NCBI RefSeq assembly: GCF_027497215.1
Contig: NZ_CP114904.1
Location: 4,114,001 to 4,178,000, forward strand
Origin: Micromonospora sp. WMMD812
Lineage (GTDB): Bacteria; Actinomycetota; Actinomycetes; Mycobacteriales; Micromonosporaceae
Length of the DNA stretch: 64,000 bases
Direction of reading: 5' to 3'
Each line of letters opens with the position of its first letter. The first letter of the stretch is position 1. Positions 35,976 to 48,267 of this stretch are shown here, one piece after another. A program made the position numbers and the translations under genes. Below the pieces are notes generated by a model that saw only the letters and a list, made by a program, of their open reading frames with translations, made no database searches and was not told where the DNA came from.

Positions 35976-35981
35976 ACCCTA
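35976..35981 (-). promoter_or_regulatory. -10 hexamer TAGGGT of a leaderless promoter
   Basis: TAGGGT plus 7 nt precedes the ATG at 35968 on the minus strand, inside the 18-bp gap after the MFS stop at 35987. Confidence 0.65.
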
Positions 35982-35986
35982 ACCAA

Positions 35987-37363
35987 TCAGTCCCGGTCGC
36001 CGCTCGACGCGGCCCGGCCGTCCGACGCCGGCACGGTCCGCTCGCCGCCGGCCGCCGCCGCGACCTCGTCACCACTCGACGGTGCCGCAGCCCGGTAGCG
36101 CAGCAGGGCCGGGAAGGCGACCGCGAGCAGCACCACCAGCACGGCCGAGGCGAATCCGCCGGCCACCCACGCCACCCCGCCGCCGAATCCGGCGGCCATC
36201 CCGCCGGCCCGCAGGTCGCCGAGGCGTGGACCGCCCGCGACCACCACGGTGTTCACGCCCTGGAGCCGGCCACGCATCCGGTCCGGCGCGTACACCAGGA
36301 GCATCGACTGCCGCAGCACCGCGCTGACCAGGTCGGCCGCGCCGGCCACCCCGAGCAGCAGGACCATGAGCCAGAGCTGGTGGGCGAACCCGGCCGCCGC
36401 GATGGCCAGCCCCCAGGCGACCACCGCGACGACAAGCCCGAGCCCCTGCCGGCGCAGCCGGCCGATCCAGCCGGAGGTCAGGCCGCCGATCATCGAGCCG
36501 ATGGCGATGGCGCTGAAGAGCCAACCGACCGACCCGCCGCCGCCGAACCGCTCGTGTGCGATCTCCGGGAAGAGCGCCCGGGGCATGGCCAGGATCATCG
36601 CGATCAGGTCGACGGCGAACGACAGCAGCAGCACCGGGGTGGTGGCCAGGTAGCGGAAGCCGTCGACGACGCTGGCCAACCCCGACCGGGTCCGGCCCGC
36701 CCCGCCGTCGGGGTGCGGCTCCGGGGGTAGAGACGGCAGCCGCAGCGCGGCCCAGACCATGGCGGTGAAGAGCAGCGCGTCCGCCCCGTACGCGATCGGC
36801 AGCGCGACCTGCGGGTCCTCCCAGTGGGTGAGGATGAGTCCGGCCGCGAGCGGACCGACCACGGAGGCGGCGGTGAAGGTCGTGTAGTTCAACGTGCTCG
36901 CCGCCGGGACCAGGTCGTCCGGCACCAGCCGAGGCAGCATGGCGCTCCGGGCCGGCGAGGTGATCGCGAACGCGGTCGACTGCACCGCCACGAGGACCAG
37001 CAGCAGCACCGGGCTGCCCACCCGGAACAACGCCTGCAGCAGCAGACCCAGCGTGGAGGCCCAGAGCAGCGCGGACCCGCCGAGCAGCACCAGGCGCCGG
37101 TCCCGCGCGTCGGCGACCGCACCGCCCCACAGCCCGAACACCAGCAACGGGACGAATCCGGCGACGCCCAGCAGGCCGACCCAGAACGAGTCGTGGGTGA
37201 GCGCGTACATCTCCACCGGTACGGCCACCGCGGTGAACTGGAAGCCGAACATGGCGATGCCGTTGCCGAGCCAGAGCCGCCGGTACGCGGGCACCCCGAG
37301 CGGGCGTAGGTCAATGGCCCAGCGGCGCCCCTCGCGCTGCCGGGCCTCCTGCACTCCCGTCAC
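35987..37363 (-). CDS. MFS transporter
   Basis: A 458-residue major facilitator with about twelve helices. [20 protein letters not shown] and [10 protein letters not shown] give the first cytoplasmic loop motif, and [15 protein letters not shown] is typical of the enterobactin-exporter (EntS)-like MFS group. The substrate is unknown. The GTG start overlaps the pdxH stop (GTGA), so it is coupled to pdxH. Confidence 0.88.
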   Translation of the reverse strand: MTGVQEARQREGRRWAIDLRPLGVPAYRRLWLGNGIAMFGFQFTAVAVPVEMYALTHDSFWVGLLGVAGFVPLLVFGLWGGAVADARDRRLVLLGGSALLWASTLGLLLQALFRVGSPVLLLVLVAVQSTAFAITSPARSAMLPRLVPDDLVPAASTLNYTTFTAASVVGPLAAGLILTHWEDPQVALPIAYGADALLFTAMVWAALRLPSLPPEPHPDGGAGRTRSGLASVVDGFRYLATTPVLLLSFAVDLIAMILAMPRALFPEIAHERFGGGGSVGWLFSAIAIGSMIGGLTSGWIGRLRRQGLGLVVAVVAWGLAIAAAGFAHQLWLMVLLLGVAGAADLVSAVLRQSMLLVYAPDRMRGRLQGVNTVVVAGGPRLGDLRAGGMAAGFGGGVAWVAGGFASAVLVVLLAVAFPALLRYRAAAPSSGDEVAAAAGGERTVPASDGRAASSGDRD

Positions 37364-38037
37364 GGCGCGAGCCGTTCGACGGTCCAGGGGCCGTTGGCGG
37401 TCCAGGCGCCCTCGGCGGCGCGACGGAACAGCAGCCGGTCGTGCAGCCGGCCGGCGCGACCCTGCCAGAACTCGACCGAGTCGGGGCGGACCCGCAGCCC
37501 TCCCCAGTGCGCCGGGGCGGGAATCGATCCGACCTCGGCGAACCGCTCCGCGGCGGCGCGGTAGCGGTCCTCCAGGCTCTCCCGGTCCTGCACGACCTGG
37601 GACTGGGGGCTGGCCCAGGCGCCGATCTGCGAGGCGCGCGGCCGGGTGGCGAAGTAGGCGTCGGTCTCCGCCCGGTCCACCGGCTCGACGGCGCCGGCGA
37701 CGACCACCTGCCGCTGCATCGGGAACCAGGGGAAGACCAGGCTGGCGTACGGGTTGGCGGCCAGCTCGGTGCCCTTGCGGGAGGCGTGGTTGGTGAAGAA
37801 CACGAAGCCCTCCGGGCCGTACCCCTTCAGCAGCACCGTCCGCGCGCTCGGCCGGCCGGAGACGTCGGCGGTGCCGACGATCATCGCGTTCGGCTCGGGG
37901 AGCCCGAAGGCCACCGCGTCGGCGAACCAGCGGGCGAACTGGGTGTGCCAGTCGCCGGCCAGGTCGGCCTCGGAAAGGCCCACATCCGCGGCGTACTCGT
38001 TACGCATCGCGGACGGGGCGGGTGTGTCGCCCGTCAC
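37360..38037 (-). CDS. pdxH: Pyridoxamine 5'-phosphate oxidase
   Basis: A 225-residue FMN oxidase making pyridoxal 5'-phosphate. [50 protein letters not shown] and the C-terminal [21 protein letters not shown] with FRR are diagnostic, and the C-terminal dimerisation domain is complete. The GTG start follows GAGGAGG by 9 nt. It is the first gene of a two-gene unit with the MFS transporter. Confidence 0.95.
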   Translation of the reverse strand: MTGDTPAPSAMRNEYAADVGLSEADLAGDWHTQFARWFADAVAFGLPEPNAMIVGTADVSGRPSARTVLLKGYGPEGFVFFTNHASRKGTELAANPYASLVFPWFPMQRQVVVAGAVEPVDRAETDAYFATRPRASQIGAWASPQSQVVQDRESLEDRYRAAAERFAEVGSIPAPAHWGGLRVRPDSVEFWQGRAGRLHDRLLFRRAAEGAWTANGPWTVERLAP

Positions 38038-38192
38038 GTTCCCACTCCTCCTCGCCGGGCCGGCCCACAGCCGGGAAGACTGGCCGAACCCGCACCGCCC
38101 AGTCTTGCCGAGCCGACGCCCGGATGCGCGTCGGGGGATGTCGCGTGCAGCACAGTCGCAACGGGTCGCGTAGTGGGTTACTCAGCAGGCAA

Positions 38193-38209
38193 GATGTTCC
38201 GAACACATC
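38193..38209. promoter_or_regulatory. Dyad in the citrate synthase upstream region
   Basis: GATG-TTC-C-GAA-C-ACATC shows nested two-fold symmetry about 80 bp before the citrate synthase ATG, in the divergent pdxH/citA spacer. It may be an operator; no regulator is assigned. Confidence 0.35.
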
Positions 38210-38290
38210 CCTGAGGGTCGCCTAAGGTGCTCGGCCGGCTGGGCCGCGTTGAGCCTGATCAGGCGCACCGACCAGATCCAGGAGCGCGAG

Positions 38291-40796
<2,506 letters not shown>

Positions 40797-40801
40797 TCAG
40801 G

Positions 40802-40850
40802 GATCACGGTGGGTGTCCACGGCCCCGCGCCGCGGACACCCACCGTGATC
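40802..40850 (+). terminator. Terminator hairpin after serC
   Basis: A perfect 17-bp stem (40802-40818 with 40834-40850) begins 5 bp after the serC stop. Confidence 0.85.
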
Positions 40851-40982
40851 GTCGCCGCTGCTCATCCACGACATGCGGGCGTGGCGTCTCCCACCTCAGG
40901 GCAGATCAGCGTACGGTGGTCCGAGAAGCCCGGGTGGCCGACCCGTGGCGTGCGGCCAACGAAGCGGGACGGAGGCAACGCT

Positions 40983-42065
40983 ATGCGCCCAGTACGCTTC
41001 GTCGCCCTCTCCGAGGACGGCCAGGCCCTGGTGCTCACCGACGAGGTGGGGCGCCTGCTCGCCCTGCCCATCGACGAACGCATCGCCACCGCGCTGCACG
41101 CCGAGCCGGGCGCCCCGCCGCTCGCGGTCGCGCCGGCCGCCGCCGACCCGGCCCCCTCCCTGTCCCCCCGGGACATCCAGGCCCGGATCCGCTCCGGCGA
41201 GTCCGCCGAGGACGTCGCCCGGATCGCCGGTGTCCCGGTCGACCGGGTGCTGCGCTACGCCGGCCCGGTACTCCAGGAGCGGGCGATGCTCGCCCAGCAC
41301 GCCCGCCGCACCCGGCTCAAGGGCGCGGAGAAGCCGACCCCGCTCGCCGAGGTGGTCAACGGGCGGCTGGCCCAGCACGGCATCGACACCGAGAAGATCT
41401 CGTGGGACGCCTACCGGCGCGATGACGGCACCTGGCGGATCATCGCCACCTGGCCGTCCGGCAAGGCGACGGCTCAGGCGGTCTGGGATCTGGACAAGAC
41501 CCGCCAGGCGGTGGCCCCGCACGACGACATGGCGCAATACCTGTGCGCCGAGCGCCCGACGCCGATCCTCGGCCAGGAGCCGGCGCCGGAGCGGGGCGGG
41601 CACGCCCTGCCGGGCCCGTCGCGCGGCGAGCCGAGCCGGGGCGGGCACGGCCTGCCCGGTCCCGCCGAGCACCCCCGTCCCGGCCGCGACCCGATCCGGG
41701 CCGGGCGGGACGCCCTGCTCGCCTCCCTCGACCGGCCGCTGGGCGGGTCGTCGGGCCGGAGCCTCGAGCCGCGCACGCCGGCCGCCCTGGCCGGGTCCGA
41801 CGCGCCGCGGCAGCGGGCGGTCGGCGGTGGCGCCGCAGCGCTGCTCGGCGGCGGTCCCGGGTCGGCCTTCGACGACGACTCGGACGCGCCGAAGGAGGTG
41901 CCGGCCGTGCCGTCGCTGGCCGTGCTCCGGCCGCGTCGCACCGGCGCGGCGGCTGCCGCCGCCGGGGGCGAGTCGACCGACGCCTCGGGCAAGCCGCGCA
42001 AGCGCCTGCCGAGCTGGGACGACGTGCTCTTCGGCAGCGGGCCGGCCGCCCGCGAGTCCTCCTGA
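40983..42065 (+). CDS. sepH: SepH, FtsZ-associated septation protein
   Basis: A 360-residue protein. Residues 1-190 hold the conserved DUF3071 domain with the helix-turn-helix region (SPRDIQARIRSGESAEDVAR, then GVPVDRVLRYAGPVLQERA); the rest is disordered, ending in the conserved KRLPSWDDVLFG. SepH binds FtsZ and promotes filament assembly in actinobacteria. GGAGG lies 7 nt before the ATG. The serC-sepH order is conserved in actinobacteria (from memory). Confidence 0.92.
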   Translation: MRPVRFVALSEDGQALVLTDEVGRLLALPIDERIATALHAEPGAPPLAVAPAAADPAPSLSPRDIQARIRSGESAEDVARIAGVPVDRVLRYAGPVLQERAMLAQHARRTRLKGAEKPTPLAEVVNGRLAQHGIDTEKISWDAYRRDDGTWRIIATWPSGKATAQAVWDLDKTRQAVAPHDDMAQYLCAERPTPILGQEPAPERGGHALPGPSRGEPSRGGHGLPGPAEHPRPGRDPIRAGRDALLASLDRPLGGSSGRSLEPRTPAALAGSDAPRQRAVGGGAAALLGGGPGSAFDDDSDAPKEVPAVPSLAVLRPRRTGAAAAAAGGESTDASGKPRKRLPSWDDVLFGSGPAARESS

Positions 42066-42143
42066 CCCACGCGTCGGGCGGGTGGCGCGCAGCCGCCCGT
42101 CCGGCGTGAGGCACTCGAAGTGCCGCGGTGGCAGGCTGAGCCC

Positions 42144-43130
<987 letters not shown>

Positions 43131-43234
43131 CGCACCGGCCGCCGCTCGCTGGCTGACGGGTTGCGGGCGCGGGAGACCGGCGCGGGTTGGCCAGGCGCGG
43201 GAAACCGGCGCGGGAGACCGGCAACGTGCGGCCG

Positions 43235-43813
43235 TCAGAGCGGCCAGGCGGCGAGCCGGTCATAGCGGGGCCGGGGGCCGAGGTGGCTGCGCACCAGCAG
43301 CAGCTCGGTCGCCGGCCACTCCGGCCCCTGGTAGCCGTCCAGGGCGACCCGGTCCGCGTCGAGGTCGGCCCGGTCCACCCGGTCGCCGGGGCGGGCGATG
43401 GTCAGGTGCGCGCGGAACGGCTTGTCGTCGTGCGGCAGTCGGGCTGCCCGTAGCCGGGACCGGATCAGCCGGGCCAGGACGGCCAGTGCCTCGGCCTCAC
43501 CGCGCACGTCGACCCAGAGGACGGTGAACCGGCCCCGGCCGAACCGGCCGCCGCCGCCGAGCCGCAGCAGGGGCGCGGAGTCCCGGTCCTCGCGGAACCA
43601 CTGGGCGGCCAACCCGAGCGCGCTCTCCACCTCCACCAGCCGCCCCTCCTCGACGTCGCCGAGAAAGGCGAGGGTGAGGTGGAAGTGCGCCGGGTCGGCC
43701 AACCGGACATTGGTGCCGGCCGCGGCCGCCGCGCCGATCCGGAGTTGGGTGATCTGGGCGGTCAGGTCAGCGACCGCCTCCGCCGGCGGGCAGACCGCGA
43801 CGAAGAGCCTCAA
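43235..43813 (-). CDS. thpR: RNA 2',3'-cyclic phosphodiesterase (LigT/ThpR family)
   Basis: A 192-residue 2H phosphoesterase: HFHLTLAFLGD and RAHLTIARPGDR provide the paired HxTx motifs. It hydrolyses 2',3'-cyclic phosphate ends. It lies 28 bp after the membrane protein gene on the same strand, probably cotranscribed. The spacer 43131-43234 carries short GCGCGGGAGACCGG repeats. Confidence 0.9.
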   Translation of the reverse strand: MRLFVAVCPPAEAVADLTAQITQLRIGAAAAAGTNVRLADPAHFHLTLAFLGDVEEGRLVEVESALGLAAQWFREDRDSAPLLRLGGGGRFGRGRFTVLWVDVRGEAEALAVLARLIRSRLRAARLPHDDKPFRAHLTIARPGDRVDRADLDADRVALDGYQGPEWPATELLLVRSHLGPRPRYDRLAAWPL

Positions 43814-43841
43814 GCCGGCTCCCGCACCCCGCCCGCGCCGC

Positions 43842-44351
43842 TCACCGGTGCCGCTGGCGGTGGCCGGCCCGGGCGGCCGGCAGGGCCAGCCCGGCGGCGT
43901 GCAGCAGCCCCTCGACCCGGACCCGCTCGATCTCCTGGTCGACGCCGGCCAGCTCGCTCAGGTGCTCGGTGATGCCGAGCGCCCGGCACGCCAGCCGGAG
44001 CCGGTCGTCGTACGCCTGGAGCACCGCGCCGTGCCAGACCATCGACCGGCCGCTCCCGCCGAGCCGCTGGCTGCCCAGCCGGCGCAGGTCGGCGGCGAGC
44101 TGTTCCAACGGCCGCCGGTCCTCCCGGTCGAACGCGGAGAGGTCGATGTCGCGGGTCAGCGCGTCGGCCTCGATGGCCCGGTCGAGCCGGGCGATGGTGC
44201 GCCGTTCCCGGCGGCGGTCCCGCCATTCGGTGTAGCCGCAGACCACCCGGTCGAGGATCTCGTCGGCGCAGAAGATCAGGGCGAAGAGCGCGGGCAAGCT
44301 GGCCACGGCGAGGAACGCCAGGGCCAGCAGCAGCGCGCGTCCGACTCCCAC
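43842..44351 (-). CDS. Conserved membrane-anchored helical protein, unknown function
   Basis: A 169-residue protein with one N-terminal membrane helix (residues 5-27) then a charged helical domain (CGYTEWRDRRRERRTIARLD; MVWHGAVLQAYDDRLRLAC). No named domain is recognised. The GTG start at 44351 is set by a leaderless -10 (TAGCGT) 6 nt upstream. Confidence 0.75.
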   Translation of the reverse strand: MGVGRALLLALAFLAVASLPALFALIFCADEILDRVVCGYTEWRDRRRERRTIARLDRAIEADALTRDIDLSAFDREDRRPLEQLAADLRRLGSQRLGGSGRSMVWHGAVLQAYDDRLRLACRALGITEHLSELAGVDQEIERVRVEGLLHAAGLALPAARAGHRQRHR

Positions 44352-44357
44352 GCATCG

Positions 44358-44363
44358 ACGCTA
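44358..44363 (-). promoter_or_regulatory. -10 hexamer TAGCGT of a leaderless promoter
   Basis: TAGCGT plus 6 nt precedes the GTG at 44351 on the minus strand. Confidence 0.65.
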
Positions 44364-44456
44364 AGCCCCATCCTGCCGCTCCGCCACCGGATTGGCGGCA
44401 TCCGCACCATCCGCTCAACCGGACGGGTCCGGCCCACCGGCGCACGTACGCCGGAA

Positions 44457-44492
44457 GGGCCCCGGCCGCGTGGATCGCGACGACCGGGGCCC
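44457..44492 (-). terminator. Terminator hairpin after the MarR-MFS unit
   Basis: A 9-bp perfect stem (44457-44465 with 44484-44492) lies just downstream of the MFS stop at 44504. Confidence 0.7.
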
Positions 44493-44503
44493 CACGGCGC
44501 TCG

Positions 44504-45784
44504 TCAGTCGGTGGAGGTGACGTAGAAGCGGGGCAGCGGCAGCACCCGGAACCGGAGCCGGGCCCCGGCGCGACGCAGCTGCCAGGTCAGTGCGAGCAGC
44601 GCGGTGATCAGTGAGAGCACGCCGCCGATCCAGATGCTGGCGCCGGCGCCGTAGGTCTCCGCGACCCAGCCGATCAGGGGCGCCCCGACCGGGTTGGTCC
44701 CCAGGAACACCAGCACCCACAGGGCCATCACCCGGCCCCGGAACGCGGCGTCCACACCCAGCTGGACCCGCTGGTTGGCGGCCTGGGCGAAGAAGACCAT
44801 GAAGAAGCCGGTCGGCACCAGCAGCGCCACCACCATCCAGTACGTCGGCGCGAGGCCGACCAGGATGCCGAAGCTGGCGCATCCGATGGCGGCGCCGAGC
44901 ACCAGCCAGACCGACGGGCGGCTGCGGCGCCCCGTGCCGCTCAGCGCGCCGCAGAGCGCACCGCACGCCAGTGCGGTGCTGAACAGGCCGAACGAGGCGG
45001 CCCCGGTGTTGAACACGGTCTTGGCGAGCGCGGCCAGGGTGAGCGAGAAGTTGAACAGCGACATGCCGATCACCGACATGACCACCATCGGCAGCAGCAG
45101 GTCGGAACGGTGCCAGACGTACCGCAGCCCGTCGATCACCCGGGCCGAGTCCCGGTCGCCACGGGCCGGCAGGCCGTCCCGATGCAGCTCGGAGGTCCGC
45201 ATCCGGACCACGTTGACCAGCGGCGCGATCGAGCTGAGCGCGGTGAAGAGGAAGACCGGGCCGACGTCGAAGGCGGCGATGGCCAGGCCGGCGACGGCCG
45301 GCCCGACGATCCGGGCGGAGTTGAAGACGGCCGCGTTGAGGGAGAGCGCGTTCGGCAGCAGGGGCGTGCCGACGAGTTCGGAGACGAAGGCCTGCCGGAC
45401 CGGCGTCTCCACCGCGTTGGCGACGCCGAGCAGGCCGGCGAACGCGAAGACGTGCCAGAGCTGGACCAGGTCGGTGAGGACCAGCAGGCTCATGCCCAGC
45501 GCCAGCAGGGTCCAGAGCGTGTTGGCGGCGAAGAGCAGGAAGCGCTTGTCGTACCGGTCGGCGAGCCGGCCCGAGAGCAGGGTGAGCAGCAGAACCGGGG
45601 TGAACTGGAGCGCGGTCACCACGCCGAGCGCGGTGGCGGAGTTGTCGGAGAGCTCGAGAACGAGCCAGTCCTGGGCGATGAACATCATCCAGACGCCGAT
45701 CAGCTTGATCAGTTGCCCGGACGCGAATAGCCGGTAGTTGCGGACCTGTAGGGACTGGAACATCGTGCTCAGCTTGGCCTGCAC
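44504..45784 (-). CDS. MFS exporter, regulated by the adjacent MarR
   Basis: A 426-residue MFS transporter of the multidrug-exporter type: FQSLQVRNYRLFASGQLIKL at the start, GRLADRYDKRFLL as the loop motif and about twelve helices. The GTG at 45784 is used because AGGAGG is 11 nt upstream and sits in the marR-MFS spacer; ATG 45763 is an alternative lacking a ribosome site. It lies 76 bp behind marR and is very likely its target. The substrate is unknown. Confidence 0.85.
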   Translation of the reverse strand: MQAKLSTMFQSLQVRNYRLFASGQLIKLIGVWMMFIAQDWLVLELSDNSATALGVVTALQFTPVLLLTLLSGRLADRYDKRFLLFAANTLWTLLALGMSLLVLTDLVQLWHVFAFAGLLGVANAVETPVRQAFVSELVGTPLLPNALSLNAAVFNSARIVGPAVAGLAIAAFDVGPVFLFTALSSIAPLVNVVRMRTSELHRDGLPARGDRDSARVIDGLRYVWHRSDLLLPMVVMSVIGMSLFNFSLTLAALAKTVFNTGAASFGLFSTALACGALCGALSGTGRRSRPSVWLVLGAAIGCASFGILVGLAPTYWMVVALLVPTGFFMVFFAQAANQRVQLGVDAAFRGRVMALWVLVFLGTNPVGAPLIGWVAETYGAGASIWIGGVLSLITALLALTWQLRRAGARLRFRVLPLPRFYVTSTD

Positions 45785-45860
45785 TCTAGGTGCGCCTCCT
45801 TGCCGCTCGTACGCGTCATCGACAGCGGACGGCGCGGACCCGGCGGCGCGGGCGCGTGAG

Positions 45861-46310
45861 TCAGGCGCGGGCGAGCTGCTGGAGGATCTCGGCGGCCCTC
45901 CGCAGGGTCTCCCGGTCGGCCTCGGTGAGCTCGGCCAGCCGCGAGGCCAGCCATTCGTTGCGGGCGCGCTCGAACTGATCGAGCACCGCCCGTCCCCCCT
46001 CGGTCGGCGCGAGGATGACCTGTCGACCGTCGGTCGGATGGGGGGTGCGCTGCACGAGGCCACGCTCCTCCAGCTTCGCGACGATCTTGGTCATCGTCGG
46101 CGGTTGCACCCGTTCGACGTCGGCGAGTTCCCGAGGCGTCAGCGCGCCCGCCAGCTTGAGGCTGGTGAGCGCGGAGAGCTGGGTGACCGTCAGGTCGCCC
46201 ATCGGCCGGGCCTGCCGGACACGCCGGTTGAGCCGGGTGATCGCATCACGCAGCTGGGGAGCCAGCTGCGCCGGTGGCACGCGTTTCGCCGTCACCGTCC
46301 GCTCCGTCAC
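45861..46310 (-). CDS. MarR-family repressor
   Basis: A 149-residue winged-helix protein. TPRELADVERVQPPTMTKIV is the recognition helix region, and RTPHPTDGRQVILAPTEGG the wing. Its own start codon is preceded by a perfect palindrome, TAGTTA-GCT-TAACTA, with the -10 (TAAGCT) inside it, so autorepression is likely and the downstream MFS exporter would be controlled with it. The GTG at 46310 sits 7 nt after the -10 (leaderless). Confidence 0.92.
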   Translation of the reverse strand: MTERTVTAKRVPPAQLAPQLRDAITRLNRRVRQARPMGDLTVTQLSALTSLKLAGALTPRELADVERVQPPTMTKIVAKLEERGLVQRTPHPTDGRQVILAPTEGGRAVLDQFERARNEWLASRLAELTEADRETLRRAAEILQQLARA

Positions 46311-46312
46311 GA

Positions 46313-46327
46313 TAGTTAGCTTAACTA
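46313..46327 (-). promoter_or_regulatory. Palindromic MarR operator overlapping the marR -10
   Basis: A perfect 6-3-6 inverted repeat. The minus-strand -10 TAAGCT (46318-46323) lies wholly inside it and the transcript would start at the GTG at 46310, so a bound repressor would block RNA polymerase. Confidence 0.75.
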
Positions 46328-46423
46328 ATGAGCCTGGCTAACGACATGCGATATGACCATGCTCACGGGAAGTGTGGCCGCTCCGGGCCGGGCATCCAGT
46401 GTGGACCCGGCCCGGAGACCGCC

Positions 46424-47902
46424 TCAGAGCACCACGGACTCGATCGGCCCGCGCAGGAAGTAGAGGACGAACAGCGCGGCCACCCCGTACAGCAGCGGGT
46501 GCACCTCGCGGGCCTTGCCGCGGGCCAGCTTGACCACCACGTACGTGATCAGGCCGGCGCCGATCCCGTTCGAGATCGAGTAGGTGAACGGCATCAGCAC
46601 GATGGTGAGGAACGCCGGAATGGCGATCTCGTAGTCGGTCCAGTCGATGGTCCGCACCGCGGTCATCATCAGGAAGCCGACCACCACCAGCGCGGTGGAC
46701 GCCGCCTCGAACGGCACCACCACGACCAGCGGCGCCAGGAACATGGCCAGCAGAAACAGCGCGCCGGTGACCAGGTTGGCCGCGCCGGTCCGGGCGCCCT
46801 CCGCCACACCGGCGGCGCTCTCGATGTACGACGTGTTGCTGGAGGTGCTCGCCGCACCACCGGCCGCCGCGGCGATCGAGTCGACCAGCAGGATCTCCTT
46901 GGCCTTCGGCGGAGTGCCCCGCTCGTCGAGCATCCCGCCCTCCTGGCCAACCGCGACCATCGTGCCCATGGTGTCGAAGAAGTCCGTGATCAGCAGGGTG
47001 AACACGAACATCAGCACGACCAGCCAGCCGGCCCGGCCCCACGAGTCGAGGACGTTGAAGTTGCCCAGCAGCGACAGGTCGGGCACGTCCACCACGGTCT
47101 TCGGCAGCTCCGGCACGTTCAGCGCCCAGCCCTTGGGGTTGGGCTGACCGTTGACCACCGACGGGCCGATGTTCGCCACCGCCTCGACGATGATGGCCAG
47201 CACGGTCGAGCCGAGGATGCCGATCAGGATCGCGCCCCGGACCCGGCGGACCACCAGCACCAGGGTCAGCAGCAGCCCCACCACGAACACCAGCAGCGGC
47301 CAGCTGACCAGCTTGCCCCCGATGCCCAGCCCGACCGGCACGGTGGTGTTGGCCGCGTCGGGGACGCGCCGGACGAAGCCCGCGTCGACCAGACCGATGA
47401 TGGTCAGGAACAGGCCGATGCCGACGCCGATCGCCGTCTTCAGCTGGGTCGGCACCGAGCGGAACACCGCCGTGCGCAGGCCGGTCAGCACAAGCACGGC
47501 GATGATCACACCTTCGATCACCACCAGACCCATGGCGTCCGCCCAGGTCATCTCGGGCGCGATCTCGTACGCGACCAGCGCGTTCACGCCGAGCCCGGCG
47601 GCCAGCGCCAGCGGGAACCGGCCGACCACTCCCATCAGGATCGTCATCACGCCGGCGACCAGCGCGGTCGCCGCGGCGATCGCCGGGATCGGAAGCGTCT
47701 TGCCGTCACCGTCGACGGCACTGCCGAGGATGAGGGGGTTCAGCACCACGATGTACGCCATAGTGAAGAAGGTCGCCAGGCCACCGCGTACCTCGCGGCC
47801 CATCGTCGAGCCACGGGCGGAGATCTCGAAGAAGCGGTCGAATCCGTTGCGGGGGCGAGCGGGGTCAGGTGGTGTGCCGTTCTCCGGCGGCTCTACTGCC
47901 AT
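46424..47902 (-). CDS. NCS2 purine permease (AzgA-like hypoxanthine/guanine type)
   Basis: A 492-residue permease. EVRGGLATFFTMAYIVVLNP, LAAGLGVNALVAYEI, ITDFFDTMGTMVAVGQE and TSSNTSYIESAAGVAEGAR are AzgA-subfamily hallmarks, giving about fourteen membrane spans. It imports adenine/hypoxanthine/guanine-type bases by proton symport in characterised relatives. GAGGA lies 5-6 nt before the ATG at 47902. It is divergent from the DUF2530 gene. Confidence 0.92.
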   Translation of the reverse strand: MAVEPPENGTPPDPARPRNGFDRFFEISARGSTMGREVRGGLATFFTMAYIVVLNPLILGSAVDGDGKTLPIPAIAAATALVAGVMTILMGVVGRFPLALAAGLGVNALVAYEIAPEMTWADAMGLVVIEGVIIAVLVLTGLRTAVFRSVPTQLKTAIGVGIGLFLTIIGLVDAGFVRRVPDAANTTVPVGLGIGGKLVSWPLLVFVVGLLLTLVLVVRRVRGAILIGILGSTVLAIIVEAVANIGPSVVNGQPNPKGWALNVPELPKTVVDVPDLSLLGNFNVLDSWGRAGWLVVLMFVFTLLITDFFDTMGTMVAVGQEGGMLDERGTPPKAKEILLVDSIAAAAGGAASTSSNTSYIESAAGVAEGARTGAANLVTGALFLLAMFLAPLVVVVPFEAASTALVVVGFLMMTAVRTIDWTDYEIAIPAFLTIVLMPFTYSISNGIGAGLITYVVVKLARGKAREVHPLLYGVAALFVLYFLRGPIESVVL

Positions 47903-47978
47903 CAGGTCCTCGCAGGTGATCTTCGGGGTGTCGCGCGCATCGTCCCAGATCAGTGGCCGGCAGGGAAAGTTGATCGCG

Positions 47979-47984
47979 TACGCT
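47979..47984 (+). promoter_or_regulatory. -10 hexamer TACGCT of a leaderless promoter
   Basis: TACGCT plus 6 nt precedes the GTG at 47991. Confidence 0.65.
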
Positions 47985-47990
47985 TGCCGG

Positions 47991-48245
47991 GTGCCGAAGG
48001 AGCAGCCGCCGCGACCCGAGCCGCTCGACCCGCCGATGGTGCCGTTCGCACTCGCCGGCATGGCCGGCTGGGCGATCGTCGGGCTGGTGCTGCTGGTCTT
48101 CTTCCGCGGCTGGTTGACCGATCACGATCACCAGAACTGGCTCTGGATCTGCCTCGCCGGGTTCCTCTGGGGTCTCCCCGGGCTCGCGGTGATGATGCGG
48201 CACGACGCGAACCGTCGCCGCCGCCGGGCCGCCGCCGGCCGCTGA
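47991..48245 (+). CDS. DUF2530 small membrane protein
   Basis: An 84-residue protein with two membrane helices (about residues 16-40 and 50-68) and GLPGLAVMMRHDANRRRR at the end, as in DUF2530. The function is unknown; it is a conserved actinobacterial neighbour of MarR, DUF3027 and MFS genes. The GTG start is leaderless (TACGCT 6 nt upstream). Confidence 0.88.
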   Translation: MPKEQPPRPEPLDPPMVPFALAGMAGWAIVGLVLLVFFRGWLTDHDHQNWLWICLAGFLWGLPGLAVMMRHDANRRRRRAAAGR

Positions 48246-48267
48246 CCCGCGCGCCGGCCCCGCCCGG

